A DNA stretch of 64,000 nucleotides from NCBI GenBank assembly GCA_032622095.1, contig CP136061.1, forward strand, positions 213,370,373 to 213,434,372, written 5' to 3'. Shown here one piece after another: positions 1 through 11,735 of the stretch. How positions within the stretch are numbered: position 1 is the first letter of the stretch; each line of letters begins with the position of its first letter. A model generated the notes under the pieces. The model saw only the letters and a program-made list of their open reading frames with translations, was not told the origin of the DNA and did no database searches. This DNA comes from Siphonodentalium dalli (Eukaryota; Mollusca; Scaphopoda; Gadilida; Siphonodentaliidae). Both the position numbers and the translations under genes were made by a program.

Positions 1-590
1 ATATTAAATCGACCCCTGGGTATATGAAGTCAACGTTAACTAATGAAAGTCAGTTTTCACAACCCATTTCATCAAATATTTGATACACAATATACGATAC
101 ACTCATCTCCCATTCCCTATTATTATACATGTTGTTGATAAATTTGGTTCCGGTGTCAAATTATTAAATCCTTATGTTTCCAATTTCTGTTACTGTGCAT
201 CTTGATGAACTGCACATGTATATGCAAAGTCGGATAGGCCAAGTTTGTGCGTTTCCGCTAATTCCGTTTGATGCATTAATATTTCCTGTGAAGTGACCTC
301 CGTAACTATCAACTGTATTATATTAAAGAAATATTCCGATTGGATGCTCTGGATTTCTGTAGCTAGTCGCAAGACGCCAATGGACCACAGTGCCATGATG
401 CCATCCTTGCATGGTATATTTGTTGTAATGTCTGCAATGCTCTGCATATTTAATCCTCATTGACAATCACAACCCCTCTGTGTTGATATTTGTGTTTACA
501 CCCTGCATCACTTCTGCTGCATTATATCAGTTGTTCCAACGATAGGAGCTGAAGATCAGTGTGAGCTCACAAGATATCTGTGGCCAAAAA
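1..590. other. No gene recognised
   Basis: Contains an 85-codon minus frame (447-190, Met Gln Ser Ile start) of fairly complex composition, but with no known domain, splice signal or partner. Otherwise unstructured AT-rich DNA. Confidence 0.4.
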
Positions 591-594
591 AAAA

Positions 595-891
595 ATACCT
601 GTGTTTAGGGTTTCCCTACCTACTCTAGAAAAAGGTGCCTACCCAAAACTTTTATTGGACTGTAGACACAGATAAATATTTTTTCTCAGTGGGAAGGGCA
701 TCGAAAGGTCTGATTAATTCAAGATTAACAATATTTAGTATTGAACCTTTCAATTAATCTGAATTGTGAAGCTTTCTAGATTGAATGGTCAATGACCCAA
801 TGGAATTCAGAATTAAAAAATTTGAAAAAAAATTCCCTACCTACCTACTCTTATTATATCGGTCCATGTATTAAACCCTAAACACAGGTAT
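595..891. mobile_element. Small MITE, TIR ATACCTGTGTTTAGGGTTT
   Basis: Inverted repeats of 19 bp at 595-613 and 872-891 are flanked by an A run on the left and a T run on the right that extend the palindrome. The word CCCTACCTACTC occurs in direct orientation near both ends (615 and 836). No coding potential. Confidence 0.7.
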
Positions 892-1293
892 TATTTTTTT
901 TTACATTGTCTTAAACAATGCAGAAGTTTGACAATTTTGTTGTAATTACCAAGCGTTTTATCCGACTAGCCAGGTACTGTAAAAAAAAAACAGAAAGATA
1001 ATATCTACTACTCAATTTGTCGAGGATGTTTTTGCTGAATCTGTGACTTCTTCACCCGACCATGGTAGGGATCTTTAACATGCACATATTGTTGCACACG
1101 GGAAAGCCATTTACAGGTAGGACCAGCTCCAGATCTGATGGTGTGCACAGCCTAATGTAATCCCTAGTCATGACATTAGTATTGAGAGGAGCGGAGGTAC
1201 CGGTTACGGCGGTATGAAATTCGCACAGCACGTATTTTTCAAATTCTGAGATTCTTTTGCTTCTGGAATCATTCTCAGAGAACCAATCGTGGC
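892..1293. other. Spacer between MITE and hAT element
   Basis: No frame or repeat of note. Confidence 0.5.
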
Positions 1294-1301
1294 ATAGTTG
1301 A

Positions 1302-2196
1302 TAGGGTTGAAATGATTAATCGACTAGTCGTAGACGACGCTGAAATGTCAGAACGTCGACTCTGAATTTTGCCGTCGACTAGTCGGAACATAGTGTATTA
1401 GTTCCATGTATAACGTTTTCAAGATCGATTCCGACATAAACGGTGTTAACTGCGCATAAGTTACGGTAAGTATAATGTTTGGTGGCACCCGGAATTGACA
1501 GTGTTACTAGTATAGACACACACGGTGACCCGACTATTAATTGAAAGAATGAAATTGACAACACAATGTCTCACTCGTCGTTTGAAGTCAAAAGACATCA
1601 CTGCGACATGATGGCAATGATTGACGCGGCTTTATCGTTTGTCGGAGACCGCTTTGATCTAGACACTGTGTATATTTCAATTGATCAATTGAAGGTCGCT
1701 TTAGGTAACATCATTGTTGCTACCGTATATAAATGATACTGACATTAAGAACCTGGCTATCGTATTCTACAACATAGCCTATTCTATAGGGCGTATTTAG
1801 TCGGAACATTAACATTTTATAGTGACACCGCTCGGCACCGGTTTATTGGTGATCACGTGACTAAACGAAATCTCGAACGCTGATATCAAATTTAAAACCT
1901 GTATAAATGATCGAGTTTCTAATCATTATCCACCACATGTCTAATTATATAATTACATTCAGTGTGTTGGATAAATATCAAGATGTTTATTTCCCAAATA
2001 AATTGGTGTCTATGCAGGGAAATGCGCTACGCAATGGACCGTCATTGCATCAGTCATCAGTGTACGCCATGTACGATGAATTTTCCGTACCATGTTATGT
2101 TTGAAAGTTTTTATATCGTGTACCGACTAGTCGACGCAACGCGACTTTTGGGTCTCGACTAGTCGACTCTGAAATTCACTAATCGTTTCAACACTA
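1302..2196. mobile_element. Non-autonomous hAT element with 8-bp TSD
   Basis: This is an 895-bp element. The left end TAGGGTTGAAATGATTA pairs with the right end, read inverted as TAGTGTTGAAACGATTA. Both ends continue into CGACTAGTCG palindromes (1321-1390 and 2125-2167). The flanks are a perfect 8-bp duplication ATAGTTGA (1294-1301 and 2197-2204). TIR and TSD length place it in the hAT superfamily. No transposase remnant was recognised inside. Confidence 0.85.
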
Positions 2197-2204
2197 ATAG
2201 TTGA

Positions 2205-3350
2205 TTCATGATGCCCATGGCTACTGGTATATATGATGGTACTGGGGATGCAGATGGAGACACAAAGTCCGACAGATAATATGTCTAATTCGAACCCTCA
2301 ACCATGATACTAGTATGTCAAAGTTGAAGCCCACAATTGCACAAACCAACTTAGGTCAACATGACCGCTTTCGCAGATTGCTGCTTCCAGTAGAAGGATA
2401 CGCACTACGTTCATGACTGAACTAAAACCAACTGAGCTATCCGTTCATTTACATGTGATGTCTATTGTCAAGCAGGGACCATATTATTAGCAGTTAACAC
2501 ATTTCAATATTGTGAACTGATTTTGATAAGAATTTCCAACAAAGAGAGTGTGAATTTAATCACATTACCGATACTGTGAGTTTACCTATTTCCGATACTC
2601 CATTCCCCAAGCAGATTGATTTCTCCATCTCTCGCCAGTCTCGGGTGACAATTCTTACTGTCCTCATATGTCTCGTTACATTACGAATGATTGTATGGAG
2701 GTATTTCATCATATACTACATTTTTATAACAGATATGGCAATTTTAGACATGATTCATGACACAATTTTCAGACAATTTCGTTCATTTCGTTCATGTTGC
2801 ATCACCTGGGCGCATCCATTTTTGTTGGTCGTGTTCATTGGGATCAAAATTGAGCGTTATCAATAAAAGCAACCGCAATCTAGAGTTACTTCGCTTGTAA
2901 CAGTATCAGCATCAGACATCGTTTTTTTCGGCGGAATGACGAACACTTTTTCCAAGAAAATTCTGAAAATTCAGGACCTGTTATTGAAATAGTATGCACC
3001 ACATGGTTTCATATTTTGTTCTGGTTTGAAACAATAGTCATGAAAAAGTTACTTTGTCTGCAAATATATTTTTTTACATTCTCCCTGCATGAACAATTCG
3101 CTCTGCCCATGACAAACAACAAACACAGATATCAATTGACTTCCGAAAAAAATTTCATCGATACTGACGATGCGGTTTTTCTACATCATGTGCATGTGAT
3201 AATCACCCCTGGTTTAGTGGTCCTGCCAATTAATTTGGTTAAGATGCTGATGGGTCCTGCCGCAGTGCAGCCTTCTGAGTTGCTGCAGGCTAATCCGAGT
3301 AATTTGAGAAACAGTGTCTGTAGGCTATGATCGAAATATTCATGAGCATA
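2205..3350. other. Spacer, only the 69-bp repeat recognised
   Basis: Two plus frames of 96 and 104 codons (2576 and 3016) are hydrophobic AT-rich readings without family resemblance. Confidence 0.4.
2353..2421 (-). repeat. Conserved 69-bp dispersed repeat, copy 1
   Basis: Read on the minus strand it contains GTTCAGTCATGAACGTAGTG, then CGTATCCTTCTAC, GGAAGCAGCAATCTGCGAAA and GCGGTCATGTTGACC. It is nearly identical to 27271-27341 on the plus strand. No function assigned. Confidence 0.85.
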
Positions 3351-3358
3351 GATATTAA

Positions 3359-3462
3359 TTTTTTTTAAACGAAGTGGCCAAAGAGCGGTTTACCGTTCTT
3401 TAGCGCTGGGGGCTAAAGAACATCTATACTGCTCTTTAGCCATGCACTTCGTTAAAAAAAAT
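3359..3462. mobile_element. Tiny hairpin MITE (about 104 bp)
   Basis: TTTTTTTTAAACGAAGTGG on the left faces CACTTCGTTAAAAAAAA on the right. The interior also folds, with AAAGAGCGGT facing TGCTCTTTAG. It is short enough to be one hairpin. Confidence 0.55.
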
Positions 3463-3730
3463 GTAGGCCTACACATGCACGGTACAGATAACGTCACGTT
3501 GGCGCATTGCGTAAAATATTCGCACATCCAACATGGACGAGTAAGAAGGCATTTAAATTAATTAATGCAGGTTAAAGTATACGAAAATACCCAGCTCAGA
3601 ATATTTCCTGGCCAGTTTTATTCGCCAGTTGAAAAATGCATTGATTTGCCGAGAAAATATGGTTACATTTGACATACATTTATTTTATGAAGAGCGTTTC
3701 GTGTTCTTACTGTTAATAATCTCGAGGCTG

Positions 3731-4453
3731 ATACCCAGATAGCATGACTACGTTGGGCCAACGTTGGCATAATGTCGGCACGGTTGGCATTATGTTTGGT
3801 TGGGTTGACGTTGTTGGCCATTGGTTGGCCCAACGTATTTCTCCCAACCGTTGGAATTATAACGTTGGCCCAACATTGGGCCAACGCGAACATGCCAACG
3901 GAATTATCTGCAGTAAATTTGTTGGGTTGGCGTGGTTGGCCCTTGGTTGGCCCAACGTATTACTCCCATCCGTTGGAATTATAGCGTTGGACCAACATTG
4001 GGCCAATGCGAACATGTCAATGGAATTTAATGTGCACAGCACACTGGTTGGGTTTATATATTACGTGGTTGGCCCTGGGTTGACCGCAAGGTATTCCTCC
4101 CATGCAACAGTTGGAATTATAACGTTGGTACAATGTTGGGCCAACGCTAAAAGCTTCATGGCAGTCCAATTAAATAAAGCGTACATGTGATACATCTCAA
4201 AGGGCACGATATGCAGATCAACGATACGCCGATACTTAATGTTCCGTAAACATCATTATGAGTGTGTACAATCATTGTTGACGCAATATATGCAACGATA
4301 TGCCATAAAATACGTTGGATTTTGTTGGTTGGTATATCGTTGGCACAGAATCGTTGGCCCAACGTTGTAATGCCAACGCAAGTGACGTTGGCCCAACCAT
4401 TCAGATGGTGGTTGTGCCAACGTTGGCCCAACCATGTCATGCTATCTGGGTAT
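3731..4453. mobile_element. CCAACGTTGG-rich inverted-repeat element
   Basis: This 723-bp element has TIR ATACCCAGATAGCATGAC at both ends (3731-3748; 4436-4453). A TA duplication is possible at the CCCAG boundary. The body is filled with variants of TTGGCCCAACG and CCAACGTTGG. Those variants make spurious ORFs with recurring Trp-Pro-Asn-Val and Leu-Gly-Gln-Arg words on both strands. Non-autonomous DNA transposon. Confidence 0.75.
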
Positions 4454-5844
4454 GGCGATATAATACTATAGTATCAGGGACTAATCCATGCAGGGTTCGG
4501 GCACCATTGAGGATGGCATATGGTGGGTGTTCCCTTCCCTTTTAATGTGATACACACCGCTATTTAGCGTTTGGCGTGTCAGCATGTAGTGTTTGTCACC
4601 AACGAGTGGTATATGGTACCGTTCTTTAAAGTCAATGCTAACCAGCGGTATATATATACCGTTCATTAGGCTAGCGTAACGTCCCAAACTCTTGTTACGC
4701 GGGACCACTTATAACATGCATATATAATATGAATCGTACGTGACACGTAGTGCAGCAACTACACACGCTGTGCCTCATAATTGCCTTTAATCGGCGACAT
4801 AACGCTAAGAATAATTTGTGTAACATCATGCAGTGGGCACGACGGAGCTGACATGATAACCTGGCAAGACGGGTGGTGGACAGTCCAATCTTGTCTGGAT
4901 TCTGGCCCACAAATCCAAAATGATGGCAGAAACCGTGTCATGACGCCTTCATTTTTCATAAACCTAACCAACGAAATTGGTCTAAATTAAATTAATAGTC
5001 CTAAATCACATGGGAATTCTTCATAAGTTGTGAAGTAGCTACTTTCATTTTCATCGCGATGCTCCTTTCCCGATTCCGCGTTTTTGCCATCTCCACACTG
5101 TTGCTAACCGGAAGTCACGTGGTAATTTCTGCAAAATCCATACCCGCGATCTTTGAAAAATCACTGATGGATATAGAAAAATATATATGACGTCATTCAC
5201 CTGCGCCGAAGGTATAAACAGCCATCTGGTGGTTGCTATTATAAGCCAGGTTCAGCCACACGTACTTGTAACTTGTAACGTGTTATATGCATGGTATTGC
5301 TATGGGGATGCATGGGTTGCAATAGGCTGTAAAAGCCACAGGTTCCTATGAACAATACTAAATTACCATTACTATACTAGTAATGTATATCCTATATAGT
5401 CTATATTGGTATTTTAGATTTATCCCCAGGATCCTGTGGTAAAGTCGCACGATTTCATGTCGCCAAACCGACACGTTTGTCGGACAACGTACAGCGAAAT
5501 GTATAAACAATAGTTGGTGATGAAAACAAACAGCATTGTCTCCGTACCATGCACGTTGGCTGGGAGAATAACGTATACTAAGCCACAATGGGACCCACCA
5601 ACGATATGCTTAATTGGCTTCAATTAAATAAAACAATGTAGGGGAAATGCAAGTTAATGCTTCATAATGTTTGCCATCAAGAAGTCTGAACATTTTGTTG
5701 TGTGACGAACCCACCTTAGATGAATATTGTCACGCCCACGCCGAGCACATTTAATTTGACAAAAAGTTAATTAATACTGATTAGAACGACCCCATTTGCA
5801 TTGTTTTGTTTTATTCGTGGATGCAGACATCGTGCATGTGCATA
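4454..5844. other. Spacer
   Basis: TGGTTCAGCCACAC(G)TAC with TTGTAACGTGT at about 5248-5285 recurs at 59341-59377, a short dispersed repeat. Nothing coding recognised. Confidence 0.4.
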
Positions 5845-5892
5845 GTATGGAAGCGTATTAGTGCCACATAAAAATAAAAATTTGGGTCCCAG

Positions 5893-6187
5893 TATGTCCT
5901 AATTAGGAGATAGTAAGTCCTAATTAGGAGATAGTAAGTCCTAATTAGAAGATAGTAAGTCCTAATTAGGAGATAGTATCTCCTAATTAGGACTTAGTAT
6001 CTCCTAATTAGGACTTAGTATCTCCTAATTAGGAGATACTATCTCCTAATTAGGACTTAGTATCTCCTAATTAGGAGATAGTATCTCCTAATTAGGACTT
6101 ATTATCTCCTAATTAGGAGATATTTATCTCCTAATTAGGATTTAGTATCTCCTAGTTAAGACTTAGTATCTCCTAATTAGGACTTAG
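5893..6187. repeat. Tandem array, 21-bp unit, left arm
   Basis: About 14 units of core TCCTAATTAGGA joined by GATAGTAAG or its inverse CTTAGTATC, so single units are themselves nearly palindromic and switch orientation within the array. Confidence 0.9.
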
Positions 6188-6319
6188 TAAAAGAACTCAA
6201 CACCAGTTAGCGGTCATTTTCATTCCCATCCATCGCTCAGAGTCGCCGCCTAGAGAAAGGACGTGCCCTCTTTGAGTGACGGTTGATTTTTCTGTCGGGC
6301 TTGGCTGGACATGGATAGC

Positions 6320-6668
6320 TTAAAGGGGACTGTACACTAAATCCGACAATTTGTGTGAACATCTCCGTTTATACTCAACAGAGTTTATGCAACAAATGAA
6401 TGAATTTGAGACATGTATTAGTGAAAAATACACTCGTGTGGTCTATGAACGAATAAAATAACATGGTAATTATAATGAAAATTTATTTATGACTCCAGCC
6501 GTTTATTAATTTCCATTATAATTACCATGTTGTTTGCATCATTCGTAGAACACACGAGTGTACTTTGCGCTAATCCATGGCTCAAATTCATTCAATCAAA
6601 TATATTATGTTGAGAATAAAAGGAGATGGTCTCATAAATAGCTGGATTTAGTGTACAGTACCCTTTAA
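6320..6668. mobile_element. TTAA-flanked MITE, TIR AGGGG(T)ACTGTAC, copy 1
   Basis: TTAA-AGGGGACTGTACAC on the left faces GTGTACAGTACCCT-TTAA on the right (349 bp including both TTAA). An inner inverted pair lies around AATTACCATGTTGT. It shares ends with the copies at 15.9 and 21.8 kb. TTAA duplication points to a piggyBac- or Kolobok-type mobiliser. It sits in the centre of the foldback element. Confidence 0.75.
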
Positions 6669-7613
6669 TCCCCAGCCATGTCTCGCACGAGGTGAACTCT
6701 TTCCAGTCGGTGCATTGTATCCATGGACCAATCATGACCATACGTACAAATGCAGGCTGACTTGAAGTGGTTTTGCAGTAACAAGTCACACCAGTATCAA
6801 CAGTGGCCTGATAGGGTATGATATACCTCTGGTAGGGCCAACAGGAAACCACCCTCAGGGGCATCAATACCACTCGAGGGAAGAAGAAAAAGAACAAGTG
6901 AAACACAGAAACAGTATACAGAATTAGGGGGAAAAGCGAAAAAGAAGAAGTAAAAAAAGTTTAGATCATTTTCCCATCATTTTTCATTGTTATATCACCA
7001 TTAATAACACCCAACATCATTCCTAAGTGGGTCGTGGGGGGCATACTGCCCTTCCAAATCCTCCCGGGCCCCAATCCCAAATTCCCAATAAACGGTTCGC
7101 GGTCATTTAGACCCACTCACATAATTATTGTATTCATTCGTTTGCAACTCTACTTCAATTTGGGGCTGAGTTATAAATACATCGTCCAATGTTTGTCTAA
7201 TTTACACGGAAATTGCAAATATCTCTACGTACTGTTAAGCGTAAACTGAAAATGAAATGAAATTATTTTGGCATATAAACAGGTGACATAAAATTATCTC
7301 TGGATAGTCACTGGTATATACATATACTCTACGTCGTGGGTTAACTATATGATACACACATCTGGCCCTGTAACATAACTTTGTCATATATATATAATAA
7401 AATGACAGCGGCGGATTGGGGTATGGGGTGGCTAACTCCGGGATTCTCGAAAAGGCCCATAGGTCCTTTCCCTAACCCCTCATTTTAAGCCTTTAATTTT
7501 GAAAACAAGGGCGAAAGGCATGCATGATAACGAACGGAGCGATGCGACCGTTAGCCGAGTGATCCGGAGATGAATCTGACCACGAACATGTTGAGTTCTT
7601 TATATGTGTGTTA

Positions 7614-7846
7614 TCTCCTAATTAGGAGATAATATCTCCTAATTAGGAGATACTAAGTCCTAATTAGGAGATAATATCTCCTAATTAGGAGATACTATCT
7701 CCTAATTAGGAGATAGTAACTCCTAATTAGGAGATACTAAGTCCTAATTAGGAGTTACTATCTCCTAATTAGGACATAGCTATCTCCTAATTAGGAGTTA
7801 CTATCTCCTAATTAGGACTTACGATCTCCTAATTAGGACATACTGG
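7614..7846. repeat. Tandem array, 21-bp unit, right arm
   Basis: About 11 units of the same 21-bp repeat as at 5.9-6.2 kb, with spacers such as GATACTAAG and GTTACTATC. It forms the right arm of the foldback element. Confidence 0.9.
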
Positions 7847-8092
7847 GGCCCAAATTTTTATTTTTATGTGGCACCAATACGCTTCCATACATGTGAACAC
7901 GCATCGCTAATTTCAACATACACGTACGTACACGTGTACGCATACAGTCTCTTTAAAAAGCAAACAATAATCTTATCAGGTATACGTCTCAATAATTCCT
8001 ATCCAGATCAAATTTCCAGGACGAAGTGGCTTTCCCAAGATGACGTAATAATTTTTTCCAAATATAGTGCGCAAGTCTTCTCGGTCCAAAAC

Positions 8093-8226
8093 AGATTTGG
8101 ATATCGATTGGGTTGATGATGTTTTGTTGGCATCAACACAACCTGGCGATATCCATGCGTCTATGCGCTTTCCCGATTTAGCAAATGTTTTTGAGAATCA
8201 TAGTCGTTATATCGCACAGTAATAAT
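8093..8226 (+). repeat. Direct repeat copy 1 (about 134 bp)
   Basis: The block starting AGATTTGGATATCGATTGGG and ending ATCGCACAGTAATAA recurs at 9549-9683 in the same orientation with few differences. It contains an internal stem, GGATATCG facing CGATATCC. Confidence 0.9.
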
Positions 8227-8671
8227 AATAATAATTATTTTTTTTTTTTTTTATTGAGGAAGTATATATAACAAAAAGAATGAGACAGACAGACATACGT
8301 ATATATAGCACAAGCATTATAGTAACAATACATTGATACATATTATATTCTAGCACTCACTTTTGCACGCCCCCAAGTGAATTTCACTTGGGCTACTTTC
8401 TCACTGGCGACATTAGTAAAATCATACGTGTATCATATAGTTGTGGTAAATAGATAAATAGATTGTTATTCCGTTGGCCATTGGGTGACACAACGTTAGC
8501 GCACTGAATTAAGAATGTCATTTATACTGTAACATAAAGAGTTAGGATTGGCGCAGATAAATTTGTGTCGGCCTTTGATGATCGAATTAAGAAATGTTTA
8601 ATGTAAATTTGAGAGATGGCTCGGGTTCCGGGCTATATGTATATAACTGTGTTATTCGGGGTATATACATG

Positions 8672-9475
8672 TACACTCTTATGACTAATGTGTAGGTTTT
8701 ATACACAAAATGTGTAGCCCTGCTACACAATCATTATTCAATTTTGATCTTAAACATATTTGTGTAGTATATGTGTAGTTTCATATTCGTACACAAATTG
8801 TGTAACAATTTTTACACATAAATGGGTAAATTTTTACACATTTATACACAACTGTGTGTATAAAATCAACACATATCCCTTACACATTTTGTGTAGGTTC
8901 TTACACACACAGTTCGTAGACAAGAAATGAGAGTTCAGTAGTCCGACCTGTGGGTATAGTATTAAAGATATATGCAGATTTATATGTTAAAACTTTCATG
9001 GCGCATAGTGGTATATAGTATTTTGTTCTGTACTGTGAGTGTTTGCTTTGAATGAACAAACCAGGGTCGAGGCGTGATTGCATAATATTAGTATTATTAG
9101 AACAATCAAAACAAGAGTCTAAGGGCAGTAATCGCCATGAAAGTTTAACAAATAAATCCTCATATACTATTAATACTAAACCCACAAATTGGAATTCTGA
9201 ATTTACATCCTTGTCTACGATCGCTGTAGATTGTATTCCAAAACATATACTCAAACAATATGGCCGTCACGTAGCAGACTGAAGACTGAAACTGAAGGCA
9301 CCGCAATGCGTATGTCTACGTTCTTACACAATTGTGTGTAACAAAATATACACATTATGTGTAGAACGGCACATGGTCAATGTATTTGTATGTAAAACAA
9401 CACATTGCTATGTGTATTAACCGGGTTTACACATTTGATGTGTAATCGTTTCTACACATTAGTTATAAGAGTGTA
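8672..9475. mobile_element. TACACA/TGTGTA-rich inverted-repeat element
   Basis: TIR TACACTCTTATGACTAATG at 8672 faces CATTAGTTATAAGAGTGTA ending at 9475, with a possible TA duplication. Both ends are crowded with TACACA / TGTGTA words (8690-8900 and 9320-9450). A 117-codon minus ORF (8901-9254) in the middle shows no recognisable domain and may be chance. Confidence 0.75.
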
Positions 9476-9548
9476 TAAAGTTAGTTTTATTTGTGGATGT
9501 CAGAAAGTCAATCAGTGTTGTCATTAATTACATTTTCTAAGGGTAGCC

Positions 9549-9683
9549 AGATTTGGATATCAGTTGGGTTGATGATGTTTTTTTGGCATCAACACAATCT
9601 GGCGATATCCATGCGTCTATATGCGCATTCCCGATTTAGCAAATGTTTTTGAGAATCATAGTCGTTATATCGCACAGTAATAA
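9549..9683 (+). repeat. Direct repeat copy 2 (about 135 bp)
   Basis: Second copy of the block at 8093-8226. The pair brackets about 1.3 kb that includes the TACACA-rich element. Confidence 0.9.
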
Positions 9684-9689
9684 GTTACT

Positions 9690-10905
9690 ACACCATTAGA
9701 GCTTTCCACACATATTCACTAGTTGGATGAGCTTACTTGCTAGGAGACAAGGTATCTGCAGAAATAGTTTAATTTGTTTATTAGCGCTTGCCCTTATGGA
9801 TGTTATAGCTGAAACAGTCTCCTCGGTGCGCATTGCTTATAGTTATACATATTGATATTTTAAACATTTTAATTAAAACAAAAAAGTAAAACAAATTGAT
9901 TAAATTTAATTTTTTAATTTAATTTTTGAATGTTTTAGATCGACCTCCTTGCTCAATTTAAATATTATGCTCAATTTAATATTTAAATTGAAATAAAAAA
10001 AAAATTATTATACGAAAATTAAATTAAATTTGGAAATATTTTCAGATTGATCTTCTTGATTCATTTAACATTTAAATTTTAAATTAAAAAAAAAATCATT
10101 TAATTATTGTATTTAATCAAAATAAAAACAAAAACAAACGCTGTTGTAACATCCGCCAGGGTACCCCGAGTCACCACACACAATTTGGTTGAAATCGGTC
10201 TTGGGGGTCTGGGAGAAAAATCACGAACAGACAAAGCCTGCTCTTTTTATATATAAAGTTACATCGGAGAAAATACACTCTTTTCGCCTTTAATTGTGAA
10301 ATTTATGACAAGTGTCATACAAATTGAAAAAAAAGTGCTCTAACCATGGATAAATTTCCAAAATTATGGCGCATATAGAAATTTCTGTACATTATGATTT
10401 GACGTTGTTTGAATATAGCCAATTTAACACTGAATGTATGTATGGATATTCAAATTAAGGTGAACAAAGATGGCATCAGAATTCGCAATGCAGCCAACGA
10501 CCGGCTCATTCGTTGATTGGTCGAAGATATCTGCTAATAATTATATGATTGACAGCTGAATGCTACATTCCCCATGTTCGCATAGAGCCCGTGTACTAAC
10601 TTAGCAATTCCACGCACCCGTATAAGTCCATAATATGTCTTTAAGTCATGCACGTACAATGCCAGGTGATCAATTTATTTTAGTTTGTTAATGCGCATAG
10701 TACAATACAGCAGTGATCAAAATGCATACAGTTGTGCTAAAATAGACACAGTTCTGATCATATCAATATGGTTGAATTATCGCTATATAACAGTTATATA
10801 GACAACAGGATGCGAACAAATATCAGTATTAAATATCATTAACCGATAACAACTCGATGATAAAGAATGTCTCATAGATTGCTATGCCTCATTTTATAGC
10901 ATTTC
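9690..10905. other. Spacer with AT-rich repeat
   Basis: Apart from the AT-rich repeat at 9880-10240 nothing recognisable. Confidence 0.4.
9880..10240. repeat. AT-rich repeat, related to 60.95-61.5 kb
   Basis: Runs of AAATTAAATT and TTTAATTTAA lead into a conserved stretch GGGTACCCCGAGTCACCACA (about 10160) with TTGGTTGAAATCGGT. The block at 61300-61500 has the same order, with GGGGTATCCCGAGCCACCAC and CGTTGAAATTGGTTC. It is a dispersed repeat, probably the non-coding end of a retroposon. Confidence 0.6.
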
Positions 10906-10909
10906 ATTA

Positions 10910-11231
10910 TTAAAGGTACGGTTGGCCTTGGCGGTGGGTATCCTGTGAAAATATTTCCACCCATCAAAAACCGCCACAAACAGAAAGAACAACAACGTGT
11001 AGACATACTTTGTCCGTATACAAATAAGAAATATCGCATAAACAGTATTTTATTGTCATATATTTGACCATTGTTATGTAAACAAAAGCATAAAAAGTAA
11101 CTTTTCTGGTGTTTGTTTATATTATGATGGTAAACATAAAGAGCGTTATTTGTGGGTGAATTCCTGATATGGAACGAATAAAGAGTGTTTATGCCATTTG
11201 TGTGTGATTAGCCAGCAGCAATGTGCTGCCT
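10910..11231 (+). mobile_element. TTAA-family K, truncated forward copy
   Basis: It begins TTAAAGGTACGGTTGGCC, then TTGGCGGTGGGTATCCTGTG, and matches the left about 320 bp of the full copies at 12.9 and 19.0 kb. It stops where a second, full-length, inverted copy begins. The two together make a large palindrome. Confidence 0.8.
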
Positions 11232-11735
11232 TTAAAGGCACGTGAGGCCTTAGTTGTCGAAAATATTCATATTTGTTCTAATCACCGTAAACAGAAAAAC
11301 ATTAAAACGCATACATTTTAGTTCACATATACCATAACCATCACGTAAACAGCATGTTATCATAAAGACCTATACTATATTTTACCTAAGCAAGAGCCTG
11401 ATTGTGTTACAGAAGAAGCACAATGCTACTGGCTAATCACACACAAATGGCATAAACGCTCTTTATTAGTTCCATATCAGGAATTCACCAACAAATAACG
11501 CTCTTTATGTTTACCATCATAATATAAACAAACACCAGAAAAGTAACTTTTTACGCTTTTGTTTACATAACAATGGTCAAACATTTGACAATAACATACT
11601 GTTTATGCGATATTTCTTATTTTGTATACGGACAATGTCTGTCTACATTTTGATGTTCTTTCTGTTTGTGGTGGTTTTTGACGGGTGGAAATATTTTCAC
11701 AGGATACCCACCGCCAAGGCCAACAGTACCTTTAA
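11232..11735 (-). mobile_element. TTAA-family K, full inverted copy
   Basis: This 504-bp copy is in reverse orientation. It starts TTAAAGGCACGTGAGGCC on the left and ends at GGCCAACAGTACCTTTAA on the right. Apparent ORFs on either strand are shadows of the palindrome. Confidence 0.85.

Larger units (their letters stand above)
5845..7890. mobile_element. Foldback element with 21-bp satellite arms
   Basis: This is a 2046-bp element. Its 45-bp TIRs start GTATGGAAGCGTATT and run through CACATAAAAATAAAAATTTG. Each TIR passes into a tandem array of a 21-bp unit with the palindromic core TCCTAATTAGGA. There are 14 units at about 5893-6187 on the left and 11 at about 7614-7846 on the right. No flanking duplication is certain. 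The centre has no recognised gene and carries a TTAA MITE at 6320-6668. Confidence 0.8.

Noticed and set aside
3663-4471. Several overlapping ORFs with Trp-Pro-Asn-Val repeats
   Set aside because: They arise from CCAACGTTGG words inside an inverted-repeat element, and frames occur on both strands.
5893-7846. Regularly spaced repeats that could look like a CRISPR array
   Set aside because: The 21-bp units are contiguous tandem repeats without unique spacers, in animal DNA, and form arms of an inverted-repeat element.
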